The notes beneath the pieces were generated by a model, which was not told the origin of the DNA, searched no databases, and was given only the letters and a program-made list of their open reading frames with translations. Shown here one piece after another: positions 53,770 to 64,000 of a stretch of 64,000 nt of DNA. The stretch spans positions 25,886,701-25,950,700 of the forward strand of contig OX328128.1 in NCBI GenBank assembly GCA_946811695.1. The letters run 5' to 3'. The position numbers and the translations under genes are program-made. Source of the stretch: Gonocerus acuteangulatus (taxonomy: Eukaryota; Arthropoda; Insecta; Hemiptera; Coreidae). Numbering within the stretch: position 1 is the stretch's first letter; every line of letters begins with the position of its first letter.

Positions 53770-54517
53770 TTTTAGGACGGGTTATCTATAGGTTACCAAT
53801 GTTGGGCAAAACTAAAAACTAAAACTAAAATTAAAACTAAATTCACTTTTTGGAATAAACTAAAACTAAACTAAAAATTGCAACCTAAAAAAAATAAAAC
53901 TAAAATTTTACTAATTAATGGATTTTAACTAAACTAAAACTAAAACTAAATCTTTGGGAATTGACTAAAAACTAAACTAAAAATTTAGTTTAGTTTAGTT
54001 TAGTTTAGTTTTACTAAAATAACATGAAATAATATAAATCATATGTTATTTCGATAATTAGGTAAATTATTAAAACTAATAGAACTTGCTTAAGAATAAG
54101 AAATTGTGGCTTTTTCTCGTAATTTGAAAACATATGTTCTTTGATAAACTAAATTAGTTAACTAAAAACTAAAACTAAACTAAAATCACAAATTTAGGTC
54201 TCTTTTACTAAACTAAACTAATTGCATTACTAAAAACGGAGTCCATATGATTAATAATTATACAAATCTAAAACTAAACTAAAACTAAAAATATAACATT
54301 AGTTTAGTTTTAGTTAGTGAAAACTAACGTTAGTTTAGTTTACTAACGTTAGTTTTGCCCAACACTGTAGGTTACCACACTTTTCTAGCCAGGATAGGGT
54401 TGATGCCTTTTCTTTTTTCGAAAGAAAAGCCACCACCCCTAGTGGGAATCGAACCCACGACCTTTGGCACGGAGTGTTAAGAGCTCACGCCTTAACCCTC
54501 ACGGCTACCGGGTCTCC
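53770..54517 (-). mobile_element. SINE2 copy interrupted by a hAT MITE
   Basis: 54376-54517 is SINE2 head and body (GGGTTCGATTCCCAC on the minus strand). The tail continues on the other side of the MITE at 53770-53796 with GACGGGTTATCTATAGGTTA. Joined across the duplication, it aligns with 26578-26625. Confidence 0.85.
53797..54367. mobile_element. hAT MITE with perfect 8-bp TSD
   Basis: The ends CAATGTTGGGCAAAACTA and, reversed, CAGTGTTGGGCAAAACTA are flanked by TAGGTTAC at 53789-53796 and 54368-54375. Both are hAT signatures. The 571-bp interior is built of AACTAAAACTAAA motifs on one side and their complement on the other. There is no coding. It is younger than 12121-12791. Confidence 0.95.
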
Positions 54518-55032
54518 TAATAAAGATTAAAAAATGGGTTTTAATTGTGACATGTATAGAAGGAGGACCAAAAAAATCTTTACAATTAAAAGGGAACCAT
54601 CCAAGCTCGCTCAAAAAAATTGTCTTTAAACCGGCATCCCGTTCACTCCGCATCGGGAATTCACTCGGAAAAAAGTATTTTTCGTGAGGAAGACTTTTAG
54701 CCCATAAAAAAATGGTAAAAAAAAAAGAAGGTGGTACCCCTTAACTGTCATAATGTATGAGTGTTGCTTGTGCATTTTGTATGAATTTTATTCTCTCTTT
54801 TTACAATCATTATTTATTGATTGATGTTTTCTTAAATTATGTATATACTACGATTCCATAATTTATATCCAATCATGTACAGGGTGGGCCATGAATTATT
54901 TGATTTCAAAAACCATATAAAAAAAAACTAAAAAAAAAACAAAACATTTGACATATTTTAAAAATTGTTTATTTACAAGAAAGCTAATTAGTTGGAATTT
55001 AAAATAGTAAAAACATTACATCATCTAAATTA
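54518..55032. other. Mostly unassigned, mariner-like end at 54882
   Basis: 54800-54880 is similar to 13120-13220. TACAGGGTGGGCCATGAA at about 54879 resembles a mariner-type left end, but no matching right end was found. Confidence 0.4.
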
Positions 55033-55096
55033 CTACCGTTTCGACGTTTCACTCTTCTAAGCTACTACCGACATTTTCAAATACTCGTCAGGAAAG
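55033..55096 (-). ncRNA. Hammerhead core bases without clear stem II
   Basis: On the minus strand CTGACGA and a later GAAACGTC occur in the right order, about 35 nt apart. The sequence between them does not form a clean stem. Listed because the core words recur with those at 53003 and 898. It may be decayed or chance. Confidence 0.3.
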
Positions 55097-55639
55097 AGAC
55101 TCCTAGATCGCCGGCATCCCTTGGCAGATTTTTTCATTTAGTTGAGTAGTGTATTTGGTGTATGGATGTAGGCACGACACTTTAAAAAACCCTATAAAAT
55201 GAGGTCTGCTGGGGTTAATTAGCATGAATACATTTTGTAGGTTCGCAGAATGCGTGTTCTTTACTTGGGCTCGAGAGTTGTTTTATTGAGGAACTTGAAA
55301 CAAGAGGTGGAGCTTCAATATTCAATCTGGGATGAAAATGAATCAGCTGCAACTACTGTCCGATATGTACAACTGTGGTCTTCTTGGACACCATAACCAC
55401 TGCAGAAAATAAGAAAATATCCTGCGGGAAATGCTCACATTTTATGCATTCCGAGGAATAACTTTTCTCAGCAAAGACATGCAAAGTTTAACGTGGCCTA
55501 AAATAAAAAGCGTATGGTAAACCAAAAAATTAGTTACCCTATACCAAAATCAATACAAAAAAAAAAAAAAAGACACCCTTTGTCTTTTTTGCCATTTTAA
55601 AATCTAAAATGTCTGAAGATTCAGAAACCTTATTTATTT
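55097..55639. other. No recognisable feature
   Basis: Unassigned. Confidence 0.5.
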
Positions 55640-55990
55640 GGTGTGTTCCGCTTCGTTGGTGATAAATAAAAATAACAGTATTCTTTGAACGATTTATTCT
55701 AGTAAATCAGCATGGCTAATGTGGTTGAGTAAAATTGTAACAATGAATGACTTCGTGTAAAGAGTTTATCCATAAATTGTACTTATAGTAATCAAATAAG
55801 ATTGATTATATAGGTCAGTATAGTGTTTATTTACTGGCTATCATTGCCTTTAAGTTCCTGCACATCATTCGGAATGTTGTAATTGTATCGTCTCTGGCAG
55901 GTTTATCTCGTCTTGTCATAAGGTATTTAGTATGTCCAATCCTTAGACTACCAAGACTTATTTGTTCAAGTCTCTCGGTGCTTAGAAGGC
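55640..55990 (-). pseudogene. I-like LINE C-terminus and 3' UTR, uninterrupted copy
   Basis: The minus strand encodes LRIGHTKYLMTRRDKPARDD (post-RNase H linker). After a deletion or shift that removes the zinc knuckle, PNDVQELKGNDSQ follows, the C-terminal signature also seen at 36955-36890. The 3' UTR continues to 55640 and aligns with 36250-36000 (shared TTCATTCTAGGAAATCAGCA-like and ATAAGATTAT-like blocks). Confidence 0.7.
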
Positions 55991-56349
55991 CATTCCTATA
56001 CTGTGTTTTTTATTGTCCGGAGTATATTTTCAACTACTTTGGTCCATATGTAGTTCCAATGTTTATTTTAGTGCTTTATTTGGAACGAAGCTGTTGTAGT
56101 TCCTCTCCTAAAGCCAGGTATAGATAAGAAACTTTCTTCTTCATATTGGCCAATTTCTCTAACAAATACTCTCTGCTAGGTTGCGGAATGAATAATAAAT
56201 AACAGATTTTTGTGGGTTCTAGAAAATTAAAATCTCTTATTCTCGTATCAATGAGTGTTTTGACCTGGAAACTCGATGATGCACCTGTTGTCTTAAATGG
56301 AGACGTAAATGCTCGATATGTTTTCACAAAAACAGCCAGTGATTTCTGA

Positions 56350-56970
56350 CGACTTGCATTTAATTTAGTCTGGAGACAACCTATATTTTCGCAACTTTAT
56401 GAGTGGGGCTTTCACGGGATTATTATATTCATGAAAAACTATCTGTCAGATCGGAAGTTTACGGCTAGGAAAGACTCCGTTTTATCTAACGTGTTCCCTG
56501 AGGAATGGAGTCACACAGGGAGATGTTGTAAGTACAACTTTGTACAATATTGCTGTAAATTAAAACATAAAATATATCTTATTGCATGTACGTAATATAC
56601 ACAAGAAGTATCTTATTGCATGTTTATACTCAATGCAAAAGAACAACTGAAAAATACTTTGGTACATGATTTAAAAAAACACAACAAAAAACAGGGAAAC
56701 GAAACAGCAAGCATACTCAAAATAACATAGCAGTTCAACCCCCAGATACACTCAAAGCTCTAGATCTCAAATATGAAAAGAAATTAACATTGTTACCCCA
56801 TCAAAATGAAATCCTGGAGAAATGCAGCTGACTGACGTTTCATGCTATCTTTTTATCGTTCCTAAGCCACGTCTCCAATAGATTATGGTTGTATTGCATA
56901 TACGGCTGCCACACAGTGGGGTCAAAATTTCCTATTTCAAAAAAGGCTACAGTCTCTAAATCATAACCCA
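56350..56970 (+). pseudogene. I-like LINE reverse transcriptase remnant
   Basis: WRQPIFSQLYEWGFHGIIIF followed by MKNYLSDRKFTARKDSVLSN, then after a shift GVTQGDVVSTTLYNIAVN, correspond to the region between motifs A and B and to motif B of I-like LINEs. Further on, near 56840-56960, thumb-like fragments such as DYGCIAYTA and FKKGYSL can be read in shifting frames. The part between them is deleted or unreadable, including the FADD motif. It is old and inactive. Confidence 0.7.
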
Positions 56971-57466
56971 TTTGAATGCATTTTTATTTAAATTAAAGCA
57001 AATAAAATTTAGAACAACTTTGTCAATTCACATTATTGTTTTTCTTTCCCTTGTTTATTAAATTACATGGAGGGATGTTTATAACATTCCAATCATTACA
57101 ACCTTCCAACGCTTACAACATTCTAGCTACCTTTCTTATAAATAATTTTAAAATATGAATACTAATGCTTATTTTTGTGTAACAGTTACAAATTAACTGT
57201 TACACTAAGATTTATTCTTTCGGGACTGATATACTTCCAGAAGATTGATTGGCCTATCAACTCTTCCTTCATACCTCCAAAATTCAACATAATCGAAAGT
57301 TTCTATGCTTATTAGATGGTATTTATTAATTAATCATTCATTTTCACTTCACTACGGGGTCATTACTGACGAGCTGTGACTAAATGGGATCGGATCGGGT
57401 CGGGACTAATGTAGGCACTCACGTTGACTTACAAGACAAAACGTCTGGTATTTATCACCGATTCGA
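56971..57466. other. No recognisable feature
   Basis: AT-rich, unassigned. Confidence 0.55.
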
Positions 57467-57520
57467 TGTCATAAGCGGAGTTCCTTCCTATTTAGGGAGG
57501 GATAAAACCAGTTTCAACAA
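57467..57520 (+). repeat. Family Y 3' end fragment
   Basis: GTCATAAGCGGAGTTCCTTC followed by CTATTTAGGGAGGGATAAAA corresponds to the hairpin end at 2365-2410. Upstream sequence does not match. Confidence 0.5.
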
Positions 57521-57989
57521 TCCTTAACTCCTTATCATTCCTGAACTCTTAATACCCTGTGAGTTTAAATATTCTTTAATCCAACCCTACATGAGCAGGG
57601 ACGGACCCCTCCAAGGATGAGAGGGGGAAGTGTAACATAACCCTCCCTACTTAACGTACCATTCCCTGAGCTCCTCTCTGCTCCTGGGATCCTGGTATAT
57701 TATTATAAAGATATAACCTGTGCACTTCCTGATCCAGTTATCATAATAAATTAATTTATTGGATTCTCAAATTATCCAAATATGAGGCTGAAATAACAAA
57801 ATGCAGAAAAAATTACTTAAATATCCTATTTGTTAATTCACACTTCTAGCAATGTTGCTATGCAATTTGAATCTTTAGGTGGCACTCATAAATGAATTTC
57901 TGAAAATTCTTTTCATAAATCCATTTTAACAGCTAGATACCGAAAATAAGGCCCTTTAAAATTTATATATATTTTTATTATAGATATAT
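57521..57989. other. No recognisable feature
   Basis: Unassigned. Confidence 0.5.
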
Positions 57990-58161
57990 GTCGGTCTGTT
58001 TGTTTACTTGATGTTGGCCGCAATTTTTGCGAGTTTCTTTCCTCCCTCCTAGGGAAAACTTCCCTCCTATAAGGTTCATCGTATGACGCAATCCGGACAC
58101 AATACTAGAACATTTCACGTTTCACAACTCAGAGATCATGAAAGTAAGTATTTCAAATTTA

Positions 58162-58215
<54 letters not shown>

Positions 58216-58297
58216 ATGTTTATTTTTCGTCGCTGGGATGATATTTTTAGATGGAACGGCATTTTTCTCCAGCGGTGGAGAAAAATGCCGTCCCATC

Positions 58298-58339
<42 letters not shown>

Positions 58340-59040
58340 CAGTAGACTTGTCTCTCCCTAATTCGGCATCGTCGGGACCGGTGTACAGTCGGATTAGAGA
58401 CTTCAGTCAGACGCGGCCACTCATGAATTTGAAAACCCCTATTATTCGAAGATATAATAATATGTACCATTTTTAATATTTCATATTTAAGTAAAACTTA
58501 GGTAACGAATTAAAATATAAATTCAAAATCTGTAAATTACTGCTGGTGCATTATTTACAAGTGCATATGCATGTCATCGTTTCAAGGAATGAAAATATGT
58601 AAACTATTACACTAAATAAAAAATATTTAATTAATAACTAAATCACATATGTATGCATATATTATTACAATATCAAAAACTAATTACATGGAAAATCAGG
58701 CTTTCCAGCCTTCTTTTCTTAGTAGAAACATAAGTTCGCGCTTCTGAAGCGAATCATATACAAATGTTTGGCTATCTAGGAAGGGAAGGTTTTCTAGGAA
58801 CCCTCGAACCGGTCTAGCTTCGGCGATTTCCGAGATCCCTCACTCATTCGTCGTGGAGACTGCCGGATTAGAGAGAGCGACGGATAATAGAACGCCGGAT
58901 AAGGGAGAGTCTACTGTGTATATATACATTTGTCTGTCAGCTTTCTCACAGGCTCCGATTTTGATTAAAGTTTCCATAAAAATTCAGACCATGGGTTCTG
59001 GCGAAAATTCGCGCGAAAAAGTCGTAACGTAGGTATATGT
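57990..59040 (-). repeat. Family Y copy interrupted by TA tracts and a Tigger
   Basis: The 3' part (CCTTATAGGAGGGAAG and GTCATACGATGAACC on the minus strand) is at 58030-58090. The part with TTTTGATTAAAGTTTCCAT and GCGCGAAAAAGTCGTAACG resumes at 58940-59040. TA tracts at 58169-58211 and 58299-58332 and the Tigger element lie between. A 25-bp inverted pair with TTTAGATGGAACGGCATTTT occupies 58246-58302. Confidence 0.55.
58340..58916. mobile_element. Tigger/pogo element, deletion derivative
   Basis: The left end CAGTAGACTTGTCTCTCCCT and reversed right end CAGTAGACTCTCCCTTATCC are Tigger-type termini. Subterminal TCGGATTAGAGAC and its inverted partner CTAATCCGGC strengthen the match. Near 58690-58760 the minus strand reads DSLQKRELMFLLRKEGWKA, possibly a transposase tail. 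No DDE core is present. Confidence 0.7.
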
Positions 59041-59479
59041 TTTCATGTGGGTAATAATAAAACTTCGAAATTGTTTGTTCTTTTAAACGTTTTTTTTTTC
59101 CTGTTTACTTTACTTTTTAATTCGTTGTGTTTTTAAAATCGGTTTTAACAACAAAATGATTATTTTAGTGAAACATGGTCTTAAAATGAGAAATGATGTT
59201 AGAATATGAAGCAATTTTCGCTGAGGATTCGGTCAGTTCCCTGTTGTGGCGGATAACATTAATTATTAATTTTGTAAATAATTTGCTTCCAGAGTTATTT
59301 AATACACGATACTGTACTACTTAATAAATACACAAAACCCTCATTTTCCATCTTTTGATCTGACGCAAGAACAGGATACAGTAACCCTAGTGGGAGATAG
59401 GGCTCCTCGCGGAGGCTTTGGGAACCTACGCCTGGCGGGCAAATTCTAATGAAACAGAGTTTAAAGTAAACCCTCTTTT
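59041..59479. other. No recognisable feature
   Basis: Unassigned. Confidence 0.5.
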
Positions 59480-60145
59480 TCAATAGACCGATTTACTTCA
59501 TTTTTACAACAATTCTTTTTGTTGCGTTTCGTTACAATAGAGCAGAAATTACGACCGGTTTGAGTATATTTAGTACTTTAGGTCTGGAGTAACCCCCCCC
59601 CCTCTAAATAACCCGATTTAGTTTATTTTTGCAACCCATTTTTCTCTCTTGATTACCACCACGAATACCGAATTTCGTTGAAATGTAACAAAAAATACGG
59701 CTGGTAGTGGCAAATTGGTAATGTGGGCCCGGAGTAACACCCCCTCCTAATGAACGGATTTAGTTTATTTTTACAACGTATTTCTCTCTTTAGATCAACA
59801 TAACGAATACCGAGTTTCGTTGAAATATAACAAAAACTACGGCTGGCATGGTCAAAATTAGTGTTTTGGGTCCGGGGTAACCCCCCCCCCCCTCCCGGTG
59901 GACCGATTTTGGTGGTTAACGAACTCGTTCAATCATTTGCTAATTGAACGCTATATACCACATTTCGTAAAGAAAAAACAAAAACTCTGGCCGCTATCGT
60001 GTTAACAGACACATATATATACATTTTAACGGGGGTCATTTTCGGTGTCTACTAGGTAGGATCGATAAAGATTCGACGAAATTTTTGAAAAATTCCGCCA
60101 TGAATGCAACCTCAATAGCTACTTTCCTTCGGAGGAAGGTGCTAA
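59480..60145 (+). repeat. Family Y-related element with 125-149-bp direct repeats
   Basis: Four diverged units, each with a C-run, CCGATTT and a GTTTATTTTTGCAAC-like block, start near 59490, 59615, 59756 and 59905. A GGTTAACGAACTCG block and a 3' hairpin (60121-60140) followed by GCTAA close the element. The last 40 bp match 20088-20128. Confidence 0.6.
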
Positions 60146-60468
60146 AATGACTGAAACTCTATAACATATTCAAAAAAAGCATAATTCAAAATTAAGAGCT
60201 CATTTAAAAGGGGGGGAAAAAGAAGTTGCAAATTTCTAAAGATGAACATTATTTTGGAAAATGCATTTTTAAATTTTCTAACGTGAAATGACACCGGTCT
60301 GATCTGATAAGAGGAATATACAGTTATTATTATATAGTTTATTATTTTATATCTCGAGTTTGGACAATGATATAGGCATTATTCTTTCGCTTATTCACTT
60401 GTTTTAGAGATAATATTAAAGCAATAGTACATTGTTAAACAATAATTTGCTTTATATTTATTTTTAAA
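60146..60468. other. No recognisable feature
   Basis: Unassigned. Confidence 0.55.
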
Positions 60469-61052
60469 ACGCATCTGCTCCTAGACCATTAGCGCCGGGG
60501 AAGCATGCTTGGCAGCCACCTTTGCTTCTTACAACGCATCTGCTCCTAGACCATTAGCGCCGGGGAAGCATGGTTGGCAGCCACCTTTGCTTCTTACAAC
60601 GCATATGCTCCTAGACCATTAGCGCCGGGGAAGCATGGTTGGCAGCCACCTTTGCTTCTTACAACGCATCTGCTCCTAGACCATTAGCGCCGGGGAAGCA
60701 TGGTTGGCAGCCACCTTTGCTTCTTACAACGCATCTGCTCCTAGACCATTAGCGCCGGGGAAGCATGGTTGGCAGCCACCTTTGCTTCTTACAACGCATC
60801 TGCTCCTAGACCATTAGCGCCGGGGAAGCATGGTTGGCAGCCACCTTTGCTTCTTACAACGCATCTGCTCCTAGACCATTAGCGCCGTGGAAGCGTGGCT
60901 GCCAGCCACCTTTGCTTCTTACAACGCATCTGTTCCTAGACCATTAGCGCCGTGGAAGCATGGCTGCCAGCCACCTTTGCTTCTTACAACGCATCTGCTC
61001 CTAGACCATTAGCGCCGTGGAAGCATGGCTGCCAGCCACCTTTGCTTCTTGC
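60469..61052 (+). repeat. 65-bp tandem array, 9 units, derived from SINE1 tail
   Basis: CTAGACCATTAGCGCCG recurs every 65 bp from 60481 to 61001. Each unit also contains GGCAGCCACCTTTGCTTCTT. The block CGCATCTGCTCCTAGACCAT plus TAGCGCC matches the minus-strand SINE1 3' end (CGCATCTACTTCTAGGTCAT plus TAGCGCC at 50472-50499). So the array captured a SINE1 tail fragment. The last three units share variants (CGTGGAAGC), showing local homogenisation. Confidence 0.9.
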
Positions 61053-61188
61053 AATTAGAAAAGACACAGTGATCTACATTCAATGGGCAAAGCATTCTTT
61101 CTCGGTTTCCCCTTTAGTTTTTCAATTACAAAATAAAAACAATATCAACATATGTAGCAAAAATATGTATTTATGGCAAAATATATAA

Positions 61189-61536
61189 AAATATGACATT
61201 AAAAAAGTAAATTTCATCAATAGAGCAGCAGAAGAATGGCCAATAAGAATAAAACTTGTTTCTGTGTTAATGAGAAATGACATTCTAAGAAACAAGAGAA
61301 AACTGGCTACCAGTGAAAAATATAATCAAATTAGGTTTAAAGAGGATTTGCCTTTTGAAGTGAGAAGAAGCAGAGCAAAGCTATTCCCATATCTAATTGA
61401 CTTTAAGAAGCAAGGTAAAAGAGTCTCTATGAGAGCAGATAAGCTTCTGTTTGATGGAAGAATGTACTCTTTGGAAGAATTGCAAACACAACAAATAAGT
61501 ACAAATAAAAGGGTAAGAAGTGAAGAAAATTCTTGA
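61189..61536 (+). pseudogene. RTE LINE upstream frame (ORF1-like)
   Basis: It is open from after a stop at 61186 to TGA at 61534. It encodes VNFINRAAEEWPIR, then FKEDLPFEVRRSRAKLF and KQGKRVSMRADKLLFDGRMY. This is the small LP-x2-VR-x3-R...DKL-x3-G-x-x-Y domain that often precedes the endonuclease in arthropod RTE-type elements and resembles the C-terminal domain of L1 ORF1 proteins. Its end overlaps the next frame by a few bases (TTGA at 61533), so a shift to a -1-type frame or reinitiation would be needed. A start is not secure; the first ATG is 61270-61272 or earlier. Confidence 0.7.
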
Positions 61537-62753
61537 AAACAACTGGAACTGCAACAGAAGAAAAGACTCAACAAGTGAATACACCGGGAAGAAAACAGAT
61601 TAAAACAGGAAAACCACAGAGAAATAATAGTCTGGAGAGATATTATCCGGTTAGCAGTAAAAGTAAAGAAGAAATGAGTAAGGATTTACCAAATGAGCAG
61701 CAGAAGGATACTCATAAACTTGAAAGGGCACCAAATATCTAGCAATTAAACAATACTTACTCTCGAAAAAATAAAGAAACGATTCGGATATGCACAATGA
61801 ATGTACGCAAAATGTTAGGTGATGATAGGCTGGAGGAATTCAAGCGTGCTGTAAGTTTTATAAAATGGGATATAATTGGAATGGCAGAAATGTGGAGGAA
61901 AAATTATTTAATACTGGAGCAAGAATGTGGAGATATTCTAATGCACACTGATTCAGATAAAGGCCAGTTCGGAGTTGGCTTTCTTGTCGGAAGTAAATAT
62001 AAAAAACACATTTTAGAATTTAAAGAAATAAATAGTAGACTTGCTATTCTTGTACTAAAGGTTAGTAGAAACATAACTCTCTCAATTATTCAGTTGCATG
62101 CTCCTACAATGTCTGCCTCAGAAGCAGAAAAGGATAAATTTTACTTGGAACTTGATAGGGCTCTAATGGATATGAGAAGGAAGGACAATTGCATAGTTGT
62201 TATGGGCGATTTTAATGGAAGAGTAGGAGCAAAGGTTGATGGAGAAGAAGGCATAATGGGGAAGAACTCGTTCGGGAAAAGAAATGAAGGAGGGAGCCGT
62301 ATAATAAATCTAGCATTTAGCCAGCGATTGTGCATTGGCAATACTTATTTTATGAAGAAGCCTCGGAATAAATGGGCTTGGATCTCTCCTAAAGGGCAAA
62401 CGTTTGAAATTGACTATTTTCTGACTAATCAAATTATATTAGTTAAGAACATCGAAGTTATAAGGAATATAAATTTTAGCTCAGATCATAGAATGATTAG
62501 GGGAGAAATCTATTTGGACAAGCTTAAAGAACGTCGCCCTTTTAAAGTTGTAAGAAAAGAGAAGAACCTGAGAGATGAAGAGGAAATCCGTGTATTCAGG
62601 GAAGATATTTTTAAGAAGATTGAGAAAGTAAAGGAGGGTGAATATTGCCGAACAGTGGATATTCAAGAGAAGTTTGACAAGCTGATAGCTATAATCAACG
62701 AGTGTGTTTCAAACCCAGCTATAACTCCTGCAAATAGAAAGAGATCCAGCTAG
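61537..62753 (+). pseudogene. RTE LINE ORF2, endonuclease part
   Basis: The frame is continuous except for TAG at 61740. From 61797 it encodes an intact EEP endonuclease. The motifs in order are CTMNVRKM (Asn), IIGMAEMWRK (Glu), QLHAPTM (His where Tyr is usual), VMGDFNGRVG (Asp and Asn, 62204-62215), EIDYFLTNQ (Asp) and FSSDHRMI (Asp-His, near 62485). This enzyme nicks target DNA to prime reverse transcription. A linker with KERRPFKVVRKEK follows, ending in a premature TAG at 62751. Confidence 0.9.
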
Positions 62754-64000
62754 CTCTCACCAAGGACACAGGAAATGTTCAAACTAAGACGTTCCTTAAA
62801 AAATGAAATATTATCAGGGAAGAAGGACCAAACCTGCCTCACTATTCTCAATAAACAATTAAGAGAAAGTATTAAATTGGACATGGTAAAATATAGGGAA
62901 AACATAGTCAGCAGCGTACTTTCGGCAAGCAAATCAATTAGGAAAATTAATAGAGATCTTTCTGACGGACAGTTTTGGATTGCGAAGCTGGAAAATAAAA
63001 ATCAGAAGTTAATGTCAGGCAGACAGGAGATATCTGATGAAGCAACGGAGTTTTTCAAAACTTTGTATAGAACTGATCCGGATGAGGAGGAAGTTATTGT
63101 TGAAGAGAATGGAGAGGAAGATATACCACCAATATTAGAAAGTGAAGTTTTGGTAGCCACCAATAATTTAAAATATGAAAAGAGTCCTGGTCCTGATGGT
63201 ATAAGAAATTAATTTTTGCTAGCTGGTGGAGAACCACTAGCCAGGGAAATAACAGCCTTATTCAACCTCATAATAGACAGGGAAGAAATACCTCAACAGT
63301 GGAAATTGGCAAAAATGATAATCTTATTTAAAAAAGGGAACAGGAAATCGATGGATAATTATCGCCCAATCTCATTGTGTTCAGTAATGGCTAAACTATT
63401 TGCATCAATCATGAGGGAGCGGCTAACAAAACTGATAATGGAGAATGTGAGTATAGAACAAGCAGGGTTTAGAAAAGGATTTTCAGTAATGGACCATCTT
63501 CAAACTATAAACCAACTAATAGAAAAGGCAAAAGAATACAAATTTCCAATATACCTGTGTTTTCTTGATTTCCGGAAAGCATTTGACTCAATCTCTCATT
63601 CAAGCATATTTAGGGCTCTTAGAAAAATAGGAATCCAAAGCAAATATGTCAGGATTATAAAGGAATTATACAAGGAAATGACAGCATTTATAGCAACTGA
63701 AAGGAAAGGAAAAGAGTTCCCTGTGAAAAAAGGAGTCAGGCAAGGAGATCCAATCTCTCCGGTTCTGTTTATTTTGGTTCTAGAGCTTATGTTTTGGAAG
63801 CTGGAATGGGAAGGGAAAGGAATCAGTGTGAATGGAAGATGGCTTAATAACCTTCGTTTTGCCGACGATATAGTAATAGTTGCAAAAAATATCGAGGAAA
63901 TGACCGCTATGCTAACAGAACTTATTACACACAGTCAAGAAATAGGCCTTAATCCCAACTACAATAAAACAAAATTAATGACCAATAGAGAAGAAATAAA
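62754..64000 (+). pseudogene. RTE LINE ORF2, reverse transcriptase (runs off window)
   Basis: The same frame continues past TAG (62751) to a further stop TAA (63210) and then stays open to the window edge. Motifs are YEKSPGPDGIRN, FKKGNRKSMDNYRPISLCSV, EQAGFRKGFS, YLCFLDFRKAFDSISH (motif A, Asp), VKKGVRQGDPISPVLF (motif B), NLRFADDIVIVAKN (motif C FADD) and NYNKTKLM. It is the RTE type. Only point stops break it, so it is the youngest or best-preserved LINE in the window. The 3' end lies beyond 64000. Confidence 0.92.

Noticed and set aside
60469..61052. CRISPR array or coding repeat
   Set aside because: 65-bp head-to-tail units with no unique spacers. The apparent frames are incidental.

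Overview
The window is AT-rich, intron-poor-looking eukaryotic DNA. No host protein gene can be supported in it. It is almost wall-to-wall repeats: decayed non-LTR retrotransposons of several clades (RTE, Jockey, R1, RNase H-bearing I-like and an unassigned type), tRNA-headed SINEs, hAT, Tigger/pogo and mariner-like DNA transposons, foldback elements, at least six tandem arrays and many TA, GA and poly-A/T tracts. This mix, with hammerhead-like motifs of the kind carried by Penelope-like elements, suits a repeat-rich arthropod genome, probably an insect. I cannot name the species, and the animal assignment is inference from element types.

Layout. 0-10 kb: a SINE1 copy, a Penelope-like module with a well-formed hammerhead motif (898-940), a family Y repeat with a 3' hairpin, an internally deleted Tigger, a second hammerhead motif (minus strand, 5046-5086), a Jockey 3' end, a 72-bp array of 8 units, an RNase H LINE 3' end, a LINE endonuclease fragment and a long hairpin. 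10-20 kb: the empty-site copy of the element that hosts the RNase H LINE, a hAT MITE, a TIR element containing a 96-bp minisatellite, and 24-bp and 22-bp arrays. 20-33 kb: family Z with higher-order duplication, three copies of a TA-flanked MITE (one split by a LINE reverse-transcriptase segment), an RTE 3' end with a SINE2, and GA/CT tracts. 33-49 kb: a short-TIR MITE, an 86-bp array, a Jockey inserted in an I-like LINE, two large foldbacks, a hAT remnant with a hATC domain, a split coding remnant, and a LINE with most of its reverse transcriptase. 49-64 kb: a perfect 166-bp inverted-repeat hAT foldback, clustered SINE1 copies, a SINE3, another Penelope-like module, a hAT MITE inside a SINE2, I-like LINE remnants, a 65-bp array derived from the SINE1 tail, and the best-preserved element, an RTE LINE that runs off the right edge.

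How the parts relate. The window preserves insertion history. Three insertions can be read against a paralogous empty copy in the same window: the RNase H LINE in element XW, the Jockey in the I-like LINE, and the hAT MITE in SINE2. Target-site duplications can be read directly for several elements. The most interesting themes are the recurring hammerhead-like folds, the SINE1 3' hairpin that survives in ultra-short copies, and a 489-bp internal LINE segment bounded by an 8-bp duplication.
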